Under the pieces are notes generated by a model. The model saw nothing but the letters and a program-made list of their open reading frames with translations. It ran no database searches and was not told the origin of the DNA. A stretch of DNA of 64,000 nucleotides from JAXLWB01 sp046328715. GTDB lineage: Bacteria > Chloroflexota > Anaerolineae > Caldilineales > Caldilineaceae. The DNA is taken from positions 1-64,000 of the forward strand of contig JAXLWB010000022.1 in assembly GCA_046328715.1 (NCBI GenBank), given 5' to 3'. Positions 17,403 to 24,525 of this stretch are shown piece after piece. How positions within the stretch are numbered: position 1 is the stretch's first letter; each line of letters starts with the position of its first letter. The position numbers and the translations under genes are program-made.

Positions 17403-17434
17403 TTGGTTATCGAATGGTTAACAGATGGTTAATC
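17403..17434 (-). promoter_or_regulatory. PHO box upstream of pstS (three 11-bp-spaced repeats)
   Basis: On the minus strand TTAACC, TTAACC and ATAACC recur with exactly 11-base spacing (plus-strand GGTTAT/GGTTAA at 17405, 17416 and 17427). Eleven-base direct repeats of TTAAC-like units are the form of PhoB/PhoP sites in several bacterial phyla. This suggests that phosphate starvation activates the pst-arsC-phoU-kinase operon. Confidence 0.75.
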
Positions 17435-17468
17435 GGTTGGGGAGGTGTAAGGTTGGGGAGAGGAGAGA

Positions 17469-17530
17469 TGGGAAAGTAACAGAGTGGCAGAGTAACAAAG
17501 TAACTTTGCCACTCTGCTACTTTTCTACTT
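17469..17530. repeat. AAAGTAACAGAGTGGCAG word hairpin at a stop codon
   Basis: Tandem AGTAACAGAGTGGC words are mirrored by GCCACTCTGCTACTTTTC words. The latter run into the stop codon of the RAM-domain gene. Confidence 0.8.
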
Positions 17531-18256
17531 TGCCCGCATTGGACGCTTCGCTGGCGAAACACGGTTGTGGGGAAAGAACATTTCACAAAGTTCAATGATA
17601 TCTTCAGAGGCAGCCAGCCAGCGCCAATCAAGCACACTATCTAATTCCGTGTCGACCACACCGGGCACAGTACGCACCCAACTCATTACATAGCCTGTCA
17701 GCGCGGATTGACTTTTGGCGAGGAGGAACATCATCAAGTCAGCATTTTCACTGTGATAACAGTTCAAAATCCAGACATGGCGCACATCGGGGTGGGGTGG
17801 CAAATCATGTAGGGCTTGGAAACATTCACGATCCATGCCTGGCGTCACATCAATCATAATATTGCCTGCCACCATGCGCGGCGTGGGACCAACCTCCATC
17901 TCCAGGTCGAGCAAGGTATCCAGATCTGCTCTTCCCCCAAAGCTGAGGATGGTGCTGGTTTCGCGCACACCATCTACGCTACGCACGACATCAAGCATAA
18001 AATCGTTGAACTCTTCGACATCGCGTACGAGACAGACAAAGCGCAGGTCGGCGCGGTGACGTAGCCAGTTTACCCAAAGCGGCGCAACGCCAGGTGTACG
18101 ATAGCGGCTCACGTTTTGTAGTAGCTGCTCACGCGCGATTTCATCTTTGCCACTGACAATGTCGGCATCAATAAAGGCTAGGATTGGACTTTGGCGGCGA
18201 GACGGGGGGGCCGGCTCCTCTGCGTTGATTTGGAGATTTTTCAAACTTTTTGCCAT
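17525..18256 (-). CDS. Tandem Lrp/AsnC-like ligand-binding (RAM-type) protein without DNA-binding domain
   Basis: A 243-residue protein with two similar alpha/beta segments. One is at about 70-130 (LRFVCLVRDVEEFNDFMLDVVRSVDGVRETSTILSFGG) and one at about 165-225 (VRHVWILNCYHSENADLMMFLLAKSQSALTGYVMSWVRTVPGVVDTELDSVL). Each resembles the RAM domain by which Lrp/AsnC regulators bind amino acids and assemble, including the typical 'V..GV..t.t' strand. There is no helix-turn-helix, so it may be a sensor or adaptor. It lies upstream of pstS in the same direction but is separated by 276 bases and its own hairpin. Confidence 0.6.
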   Translation of the reverse strand: MAKSLKNLQINAEEPAPPSRRQSPILAFIDADIVSGKDEIAREQLLQNVSRYRTPGVAPLWVNWLRHRADLRFVCLVRDVEEFNDFMLDVVRSVDGVRETSTILSFGGRADLDTLLDLEMEVGPTPRMVAGNIMIDVTPGMDRECFQALHDLPPHPDVRHVWILNCYHSENADLMMFLLAKSQSALTGYVMSWVRTVPGVVDTELDSVLDWRWLAASEDIIELCEMFFPHNRVSPAKRPMRAK

Positions 18257-18677
18257 AGGTTTCTAAAGTGAGGTCTGAATTCCCTTGGTATACTAGCGGG
18301 TGCCACAAAATAACACTTCCAGTTAGCCATCGAACGTGACCAAATAGTATTACCTGGTGCAAAGCATTAGTATTTTCGTAAACTATATCATACGTCGTCA
18401 TTTTTCTCGAACAGCGGGGGGACAAATATACAATTGGAATATCAACACTTCTGGGGTAGGCTATACTAGTTGCTGATAGCTACTCAACCCTAGACCTACG
18501 GATTGAGCTGATAAGGATTTTTCTTGCAACGAGCCCAAATGCTGGAAATCTGTAGTTCTGCTTGGTTGTTTGAGTGGTTCCTGTTGTGGCTGTAGGTGCC
18601 ATGGATTCCTATCACCGCCACAGTTGAAATTCGCCCGACTACAGAGGATCATCCGTATAATGTGGAGAGGAGAACCT
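18257..18677. other. Divergent intergenic region, no gene seen
   Basis: This 421-base region lies between the leftward RAM-domain gene and the rightward DNRLRE gene. It is AT-richer than its surroundings and has GGTATACTAG near 18290 and a TATAAT at about 18656-18661 without a good -35. AGGAG at 18666-18672 serves the downstream start. No RNA gene or riboswitch fold was recognised. Confidence 0.5.
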
Positions 18678-19475
18678 ATGAGATTGAGCCGTTTCCTAAA
18701 ACTAGCGTCTGTTTCGAGCTTCCTGGCATTCGCTCTGTTCGTCACCATTGGGATGAAAGCTCCCGCCTGGAAAGTAGTCGAGGCCTCGTCCCTCAATCAA
18801 ATCACTTCCATCCATGCCACCATCCCAGCCACCCTCACACTCGGAGCCATCAAAGATAATACAATCTTTGAAGCTACCGACAACAGTGGTGGCGCGTCTG
18901 AAGAGGTGTTGGCAGGTCAAACAAATCATGCTGGAGCGCGGCGTGCGCTCTTCGCCTTTGATCTCTCCCAAGTGGCGACCGATACTGAGTTGCTCAGTGT
19001 AACCTTGCGTTTGCAGGTAGAACAAGTAAAAACTTCGACAGGACTGCCCTTTACGCTTCACAAAGTAGCAAGTGATTGGGGTGAGGCAGGCTCAAGCGCA
19101 ACCCAAGGGCAAGGCGCACCTGCTCAGAGTGGCGATGCAACTTGGAGCTATGCCTTCTTTACCGCTACCCAATGGAGTAATGTGGGCGGTGACTTTGTTG
19201 CGACTGCCAGTGCAACAACCACCGTGGGCGGAACGGGAAGTTACGAATGGAGTTCGCCACAGCTACTTAACGATGTTGAGAGTTGGCTAGCAAATCCAAC
19301 AGGTAACTTCGGTTGGATGTTAATCGGTGATGAAACGTCTCCAGGCTCGGCCAAACACTTCATTTCTCGCGAGGGGACTCCGACCAGTGAGCGCCCGCAG
19401 TTGATTCTTACCTATGCGCAGAGAGTAACAGAAACACCGCCCATTCCAATCTATTTGCCCTTGGTTCAGCGCTAA
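18678..19475 (+). CDS. Exported DNRLRE-domain protein with C-terminal YLPLVQR tail
   Basis: This secreted protein has 265 residues from an ATG with AGGAG about 7 bases upstream. A signal peptide covers about 1-30 (MRLSRFLKLASVSSFLAFALF onward). The body has DNRLRE-type beta-sandwich features: TLTLGAIKDNTIFEATDNSGGAS, RRALFAFDLSQV, SVTLRLQV, ASDWGE, DVESWLANPTGNFGWMLIG and RPQLILTY. Such domains occur in bacterial surface proteins and stalk adhesins. The chain ends PIPIYLPLVQR after a short linker. Similar tails are, to my knowledge, frequent on exported Chloroflexota proteins and could be a sorting signal. Confidence 0.8.
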   Translation: MRLSRFLKLASVSSFLAFALFVTIGMKAPAWKVVEASSLNQITSIHATIPATLTLGAIKDNTIFEATDNSGGASEEVLAGQTNHAGARRALFAFDLSQVATDTELLSVTLRLQVEQVKTSTGLPFTLHKVASDWGEAGSSATQGQGAPAQSGDATWSYAFFTATQWSNVGGDFVATASATTTVGGTGSYEWSSPQLLNDVESWLANPTGNFGWMLIGDETSPGSAKHFISREGTPTSERPQLILTYAQRVTETPPIPIYLPLVQR

Positions 19476-19478
19476 TAG

Positions 19479-19560
19479 TCCGCCTACTTAATTTTTAGAA
19501 ATAGATTGTGACTATTCTCGAATAAACAGGCTAATTCTATTTCTAAAAATTAAACGGACA
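19479..19560. repeat. Inverted repeat with 16-bp perfect AT-rich core
   Basis: It starts 4 bases after the DNRLRE stop. GTCCGCC...AATTTTTAGAAATAGA (to 19506) is mirrored by TCTATTTCTAAAAATT...CGGAC (19537-19560). It could act as a two-way terminator. Confidence 0.75.
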
Positions 19561-19577
19561 TTCCACTAGGCAAAACT

Positions 19578-19635
19578 CGAATTGCGAATTACGAATCCTA
19601 GATCACCTATACCGCAATTTGTAATTCACAATTCA
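19578..19635. repeat. GAATTGCGAATTACGAAT word repeat
   Basis: GAATTGCGAATTACG words face CAATTTGTAATTCACAATTC words. They are of the same kind as the words found inside queG. Confidence 0.6.
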
Positions 19636-19718
19636 TGCCTCTTGTACGCTTCAATGTATAATACAAGTTGATAGACTTTTCCCTATTCCCATCAAACAAT
19701 TCACAAGTAGGTCTCCCT

Positions 19719-22160
19719 ATGCGTAAACTCCTCCGTTTTTTCCTATACGTAATTGGGCTCGTTGTGATCGTCTTGCTTGTTAGTTATTTATATCTGCGTC
19801 AATCACTGCCACAGACTACAGGCACCATTCAACTGAGTGGATTACAGGGTTCAGTAGAGATCATCCGCGACAAGAATGGCGTACCCCACATCTTTGCCAC
19901 GACCGATCTTGATGCGCTCTATGCCTTGGGGTATGTCCATGCTCAAGACCGCATGTGGCAGATGGAGATGAACCGACGAATCGGTAATGGCCGTCTCAGC
20001 GAGGTACTGGGCGATGCTACTCTCAGCATCGACAAGTTTCAACGTACCGTAGGTTATGCGCGTCTTGTGCACCAGGAGTACGATCTGCTTGAAGCGCGTA
20101 CTCAGCAATCTTTGCAAGCCTATGCCGCAGGAGTCAACGCCTGGATCGCAGAAGGCAATCTTTTGCCGCCCGAGTTTCTCATCCTCGGCGTCAAGCCCGA
20201 ACCTTGGACGGTCTACGATTCACTGGTTTGGGCCAAGATGATGGCCTGGGATCTGGGTGGCGACTACAAACTTGAATTGCTGCGCGCCAAACTTCTTGCT
20301 GCAGTCGGCCCCGAACGCGCCGCTCAGCTTCTGCCAGATTACCCCAAAGACGCAGTCACCATCCTGTCGGAAGTACAGAGATCGGGATCCGAGAGCGCTC
20401 AATCTCCCAATCTCCAATCCCCCATCTTTACCCTTGCTTCCAGCCTGCTGACCCTCGATACCCTCTTTAATTCCTTCACCAATGGCGGGCGCGAAGTCGG
20501 TAGCAACGATTGGGTGATCGGCGGAGCACGGACCGAAAGCGGCAAACCGCTCCTGGCCAATGATCCCCATCTCGGCGCCTCGATTCCTTCGATCTGGTAT
20601 CTGGCTGAGATTCAGGGCGATCATCTACATGCGACTGGCACGACCTTTCCCGGCTTACCTGCCGTCGTGATCGGCCACAACGAAAAGATCGCCTGGGGCG
20701 TCACCAATCTCAACCCCGATGTGCAGGATCTCTATGTCGAAAAAATCAACCCAGCCAATCCCAATCAGGTGGAGGTCAATGGGCAGTGGCAAGATATGCA
20801 GATCAGCCAGGAGGAGATCAAGGTCAGCGGCGAGGATAAGCCAATCCAGTGGGCTGCCCGTTGGACACGCCACGGCCCACTGATCAGCGATGTCAGCGAC
20901 ACCTCGACGCCTGTAGCGCTGCGCTGGACTGCGCTCGACAACGACGATACCACCATCGACGCCTTTGTTGACATCAACTATGCCGCCAACTGGGAAGATT
21001 TCCGACGAGCGATGAGCAAATTTGTCGGTCCCAGCCAAAATTTTGTCTACGCTGACATTGAGGGCAACATTGGCTACTTTGGCCCCGGCCACATCCCGAT
21101 CCGCAAACAGGGCAATGGCTATCTGCCTGTCCCCGGCTGGAATGACGATTATGCCTGGACCGGTTGGATTCCTTTTGAGGAATTGCCGCAAGCTTATAAC
21201 CCTAAAGCTGGCTTTGTTGCCACCGCGAACAACAAAGTGGTGCCGGATGACTATCGCTACTTTGTTTCCAACGACTGGTCCGAACCTTATCGCGCCGAAC
21301 GTATCACCGAATTGATCGAATCGCTGAGCAAAGATGGTGAAAAGATGTCTCCAGACGATATCGCCACGATCCAAGGTGATCAGAAGAGCACGGAAGTGCA
21401 GCGAACCTTGCCGCTACTGCTCGCGACTGCAAATAGCGAGGAAGATAGACAGGCTGGCAGCCCACAAACCGATCGTCAAAAGCAAGCGCTTGAACTCCTC
21501 GCCGGTTGGGATGGCAAACTGGCTATGGACAGTGCACCCGCCAGCATCTATGAGGCGTGGGTTATCAAGCTCACCCAGGCTATGTTTGAAGATGATCTGC
21601 GTGGCGACCTCTATGAGGAGATGAGCACGCGTCCCAATCCTGTTTTTGTGCTCAACGTGCTCAACGACCCGGCCAACAGCAAGGTCTGGTGCGACAATGT
21701 CTTGACCCCTGCGCTCGAAAGCTGCCAGGTTACCCTGTTAGATGCGCTCGACAAAGCGCTTGACGACCTCAGTGAGCGCTTAGGCGGTAACATGCAGCAG
21801 TGGCACTGGGGAAAATTGCACATCACGCAGTATCCACACCGTCCCTTCAGCGAGGTAAGTGCGCTCAAATGGCTCTTTCATCGTACGATTGCCAATGGCG
21901 GCAACGGTAGCACAGTCAACGTTGCTCCTTCGCGCATCAGTGAACCCTACTTGCAAGTTCACGTTCCCAGCTACCGGCAAATCATCGACATGAGCGATCT
22001 CAATGCCAGCCGTTTTATTATCACTACCGGTCAGAGCGGCAATTTGCTCAGCCCCCACTATGACGACTTTATCGAGCCGCACCGTGATGTGAAATATATC
22101 CCGATGACCTTTGGCCGCGACAACGTCAGCGGCGACCAGTTGACGCTACAGCCGAAATAA
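19719..22160 (+). CDS. Penicillin acylase family Ntn hydrolase, membrane-anchored
   Basis: An 813-residue self-processing amidohydrolase of the penicillin/aculeacin/AHL acylase family. An N-terminal membrane helix covers about 4-27 (LLRFFLYVIGLVVIVLLVSYLYL), then the alpha chain (VEIIRDKNGVPHIFATTDLDALYALGYVHAQDRMWQME) and the spacer. The nucleophile is S262 in GSNDWVIGG, the first residue of the mature beta chain, followed by LLANDPHLGASIPSIWY. Residues 224-235 (SESAQSPNLQSP) are encoded by repeat words and fall in the excised spacer. The natural substrate could be acyl-homoserine lactones or other N-acyl compounds. MRKLLRFF is preferred as the start over an upstream codon. Confidence 0.92.
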   Translation: MRKLLRFFLYVIGLVVIVLLVSYLYLRQSLPQTTGTIQLSGLQGSVEIIRDKNGVPHIFATTDLDALYALGYVHAQDRMWQMEMNRRIGNGRLSEVLGDATLSIDKFQRTVGYARLVHQEYDLLEARTQQSLQAYAAGVNAWIAEGNLLPPEFLILGVKPEPWTVYDSLVWAKMMAWDLGGDYKLELLRAKLLAAVGPERAAQLLPDYPKDAVTILSEVQRSGSESAQSPNLQSPIFTLASSLLTLDTLFNSFTNGGREVGSNDWVIGGARTESGKPLLANDPHLGASIPSIWYLAEIQGDHLHATGTTFPGLPAVVIGHNEKIAWGVTNLNPDVQDLYVEKINPANPNQVEVNGQWQDMQISQEEIKVSGEDKPIQWAARWTRHGPLISDVSDTSTPVALRWTALDNDDTTIDAFVDINYAANWEDFRRAMSKFVGPSQNFVYADIEGNIGYFGPGHIPIRKQGNGYLPVPGWNDDYAWTGWIPFEELPQAYNPKAGFVATANNKVVPDDYRYFVSNDWSEPYRAERITELIESLSKDGEKMSPDDIATIQGDQKSTEVQRTLPLLLATANSEEDRQAGSPQTDRQKQALELLAGWDGKLAMDSAPASIYEAWVIKLTQAMFEDDLRGDLYEEMSTRPNPVFVLNVLNDPANSKVWCDNVLTPALESCQVTLLDALDKALDDLSERLGGNMQQWHWGKLHITQYPHRPFSEVSALKWLFHRTIANGGNGSTVNVAPSRISEPYLQVHVPSYRQIIDMSDLNASRFIITTGQSGNLLSPHYDDFIEPHRDVKYIPMTFGRDNVSGDQLTLQPK
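20400..20430. repeat. AATCTCCCAATCTCC words inside the acylase gene
   Basis: An in-frame run of the heptamer words that elsewhere lie between genes (3832-3862, 45024-45062). It encodes SPNLQSP in the spacer peptide just before the autocleavage site. Confidence 0.75.
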
Positions 22161-22169
22161 AAACGAACC

Positions 22170-23489
22170 ATGAACCCAATCCACTTCATCCACGAACTCA
22201 CCTGGGAGATGATCCCTGCCGAAGTGCGCCAACAGGCCAAACGTTGTTTGCTCGACACCATCGGCGTAGCGATCGGCGGGCGGCAGACTGAACTTTCACG
22301 GATTATCTATAATCACGCTGCTCGTGTCTTTGGCGGCAGCGGTGGACGGCTCTGGTTTGATGGTCGCACGGTCTCGATGGCTGGTGCAGCCCTGGCCTTG
22401 GGCATGACGATCGACTCGCTCGATCTGCATGATACCTGCCGACCCGTGAAAGGTCATGCTGGAGTAGCGCAAGTGCCGGTCGCGCTCAATACCCTGGCTT
22501 TGTCACCAAGCGGCGACATCAGCGGTCAGGAATTGTTGACTACTCTGGCGATGGCCTATGACATTGCCATTCGCACCGGTACTGCCCAACATGCTACGGT
22601 CTGCGACTATCACACTTCTGGCTCCTGGAATGCAGTCGGCTGCGCTGCGATTGTAGCCCGGCGCTTGGGGCTTTCCACTGAACAGACGCGCCACGCTCTC
22701 GGTATCGCCGAATATCACGGTCCCCGTTCGCAGATGATGCGCGCCATCGACTTCCCAACAATGGTCAAGGATGGCTCCGGTTGGGGGGCGATGGCGGGTG
22801 TAAGTGCGGGTCTGCTGGCGGCGGATGGTTTCACCGGCGCACCCGCCATCACGGTCGAAGCGGAAAATGCCGCTCCCTATTGGGCTGACCTGGGCGAACG
22901 CTGGTCGTTGATGATCCAGTGCTTCAAGCCTTATGCCGTCTGTTACTGGGCACAGGCGGCGCTGGCGGGCGTGATGAAGCTGCAACGGGCGCATGGCTTC
23001 CATCACAGCGAGATCACACGCATCGTCGTGCGCACCTTCTACGAATCGAGCCAACTAGCCATGCGTCACCCCACACTGACCGATGAAGCCCAGTATAGCC
23101 TGCCTTTTCCGGTTGGTGCACTGCTTGTACATGGCCGCCTGCTGCTCGACGAACTCTCGGGCGAAGCGCTCTACAACCCCGACGTGTTGCGCATCGCTGA
23201 CCTGGTAGAACTGGTCGAGGACGACGATTGCAATGCTCATTTCCCGGCAGAACGACTGTCGCGCGTGATCATCGAAATCCGTAATGGCGGGCACTTTGAC
23301 TCTGGTATTGTGCGTCCCCTGTGGGATCTCTCTGCACCGCCCAGCGATGAGGAACTGATCGCAAAATTCCGTGGACTGGCGGAAAGTTACCTGTCCGCCC
23401 AACGTGCTGCCGCACTGGAGCAGATGATTTGGCAGATTGAAGAACTGCCGCAGGTGTCAGAATTAGTAGAGTTATTGGCTGCCCCGTAA
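22170..23489 (+). CDS. MmgE/PrpD family protein
   Basis: This 439-residue protein is related to 2-methylcitrate dehydratase (PrpD) and cis-aconitate decarboxylase. Recognisable parts are the N-terminal helix motif PAEVRQQAKRCLLDTIGVAIGG, DSLDLHDTCRPVKGHAGVAQVPVALNTLAL (about 90-120), GIAEYHGPRSQMMRAI and VKDGSGWGAMAGVSAGLLAADGFTG, then a C-terminal domain with the CFKPYAVCYWAQAALAG core. The exact reaction is not evident; there are no prpB/prpC neighbours. It starts 9 bases after the acylase stop, so the two are probably co-transcribed. Confidence 0.9.
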   Translation: MNPIHFIHELTWEMIPAEVRQQAKRCLLDTIGVAIGGRQTELSRIIYNHAARVFGGSGGRLWFDGRTVSMAGAALALGMTIDSLDLHDTCRPVKGHAGVAQVPVALNTLALSPSGDISGQELLTTLAMAYDIAIRTGTAQHATVCDYHTSGSWNAVGCAAIVARRLGLSTEQTRHALGIAEYHGPRSQMMRAIDFPTMVKDGSGWGAMAGVSAGLLAADGFTGAPAITVEAENAAPYWADLGERWSLMIQCFKPYAVCYWAQAALAGVMKLQRAHGFHHSEITRIVVRTFYESSQLAMRHPTLTDEAQYSLPFPVGALLVHGRLLLDELSGEALYNPDVLRIADLVELVEDDDCNAHFPAERLSRVIIEIRNGGHFDSGIVRPLWDLSAPPSDEELIAKFRGLAESYLSAQRAAALEQMIWQIEELPQVSELVELLAAP

Positions 23490-23522
23490 CGTTGTGCAAG
23501 TTCTGTTTTATGGGAGAATAGG

Positions 23523-23891
23523 ATGAGTGGAGTTCTACAAGTGATCGATCATGTCCAACTGGCGATGCCGCCCCAAGAGGAAGAGAAAGCGCGTGCCTTT
23601 TACGCTGGCATTTTAGGCTTGGAGGAAGTGGCAAAACCACCCAATCTGGCCAAACGGGGCGGTGCCTGGTTTGAATTAGGCAGTGTCAAAGTGCATCTGG
23701 GCGTGGAAGAACCATTTCATCCGGCCAAGAAAGCGCATCCTGCTTTTCGGGTCGAAGGCTGGGAAATGTTGATTGCCCGTTGCCAAGCCGCAGGCTATGC
23801 GATTATCCCGGATGATCAAATTCCCGGCGTGCGTCGGGCTTATGTTCACGATCCATTTGGCAATCGGATTGAGTTGATCGATGGCGGCTGA
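23523..23891 (+). CDS. VOC family (glyoxalase/bleomycin-resistance-like) protein
   Basis: A single 122-residue vicinal-oxygen-chelate protein with the beta-alpha-beta3 repeats. The N-half has IDHVQLAMPPQEEEKARAFYAGILGLEEVAKP and the C-half has YVHDPFGNRIELID. The candidate metal ligands are His in DHVQLA and Glu in RIELID, typical of glyoxalase-type dioxygenases and lyases. The substrate is unknown. GGGAG lies about 7 bases before the ATG. It follows the MmgE/PrpD gene by 33 bases in the same direction. Confidence 0.88.
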   Translation: MSGVLQVIDHVQLAMPPQEEEKARAFYAGILGLEEVAKPPNLAKRGGAWFELGSVKVHLGVEEPFHPAKKAHPAFRVEGWEMLIARCQAAGYAIIPDDQIPGVRRAYVHDPFGNRIELIDGG

Positions 23892-23895
23892 GTGA

Positions 23896-24246
23896 TCAAG
23901 ACAGATTTAGTACCAAACCTAGACTGCGATCCATTTCGTTGATCATGTGATTAGGCAATTCACTGATAAACTCATCCAGCCACGCTTTATCAATCGTCGT
24001 CAGTTGAGTGATGTTAATCACAGAATCTTTTGCCAGTCCTGAAAGTTCTTTGGGCAAAAACACATTGCCTGGGATGGCTGCATATTTGAGATTAGAGGTA
24101 AGCGATAGCACGATTACAGTTGCAAGATCGCTACGGTTAAAATGGTCATCTTGTACTATTAAAACTGGACGACGATACCCTGGCGTTGAGCCCCGTGGTT
24201 CACCCAAGTCTGCCCACCAGATTTCGCCGCGTGCGGGGATTACCAT
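23896..24246 (-). CDS. mazF: MazF/PemK family toxin
   Basis: This 116-residue mRNA endonuclease toxin opens with the classic RGEIWWADLGEPRGSTPGYRRPVLIVQDDHFNRS segment. LATVIVLSLTSN and VINITQLTTIDKAWL supply the rest of the MazF barrel. It cleaves mRNA at short sequences and is inactivated by the adjacent antitoxin. Its start overlaps the antitoxin gene by 7 bases, so translation is coupled. The pair is convergent with the VOC gene, with 4 bases between stops. Confidence 0.93.
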   Translation of the reverse strand: MVIPARGEIWWADLGEPRGSTPGYRRPVLIVQDDHFNRSDLATVIVLSLTSNLKYAAIPGNVFLPKELSGLAKDSVINITQLTTIDKAWLDEFISELPNHMINEMDRSLGLVLNLS

Positions 24247-24476
24247 TCAGCCTCCAATAGTCTTTGGCGCGCCCTTTTTGCCAACTCTTCTGGAAGCGTG
24301 GTATCAAGTTTTGCACAAGCTTGGTTGATTCGTTCGGTCAAATCGCTTTGTTGACGCATCAGGATAAATTCGCGCAACGCATGGGCATAAAGCTCACTAC
24401 GACTGATACCAAGTCGTTTGGCGAACTCTTCGGCCTGAATAAACAGATCATCGGGCAGGGAAATTGCTGTTTTCAT
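24240..24476 (-). CDS. Ribbon-helix-helix antitoxin of the MazF pair
   Basis: A 78-residue antitoxin. Residues 1-45 form a ribbon-helix-helix (MKTAISLPDDLFIQAEEFAKRLGISRSELYAHALREFI), and the rest is an acidic/basic tail that would wrap the toxin (LDTTLPEELAKRARQRLLEAEW). There is no ribosome site before the ATG. The -10 element at 24488-24483 puts the transcription start on or next to the A of the ATG, so the message is probably leaderless. Autoregulation is likely through the 10-bp direct repeats in its promoter. Confidence 0.9.
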   Translation of the reverse strand: MKTAISLPDDLFIQAEEFAKRLGISRSELYAHALREFILMRQQSDLTERINQACAKLDTTLPEELAKRARQRLLEAEW

Positions 24477-24482
24477 ATCGGT

Positions 24483-24511
24483 AGTATAACTGGGTATAAC
24501 TGGACCGTCAA
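24483..24511 (-). promoter_or_regulatory. Promoter of the mazEF-type pair with 10-bp tandem operator
   Basis: Minus strand: -35 TTGACG (24511-24506), a 17-base spacer, -10 TATACT (24488-24483), then 6 bases to the ATG. Two tandem copies of GTATAACTGG (plus strand, 24484-24493 and 24494-24503) fill the spacer and -10. They are the likely operator of the antitoxin. Confidence 0.8.
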
Positions 24512-24525
24512 TCCGAGTTAAAAGA

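Noticed and set aside
18257..18677. A riboswitch or small RNA in the divergent spacer
   Set aside because: No recognised conserved core could be matched by eye.
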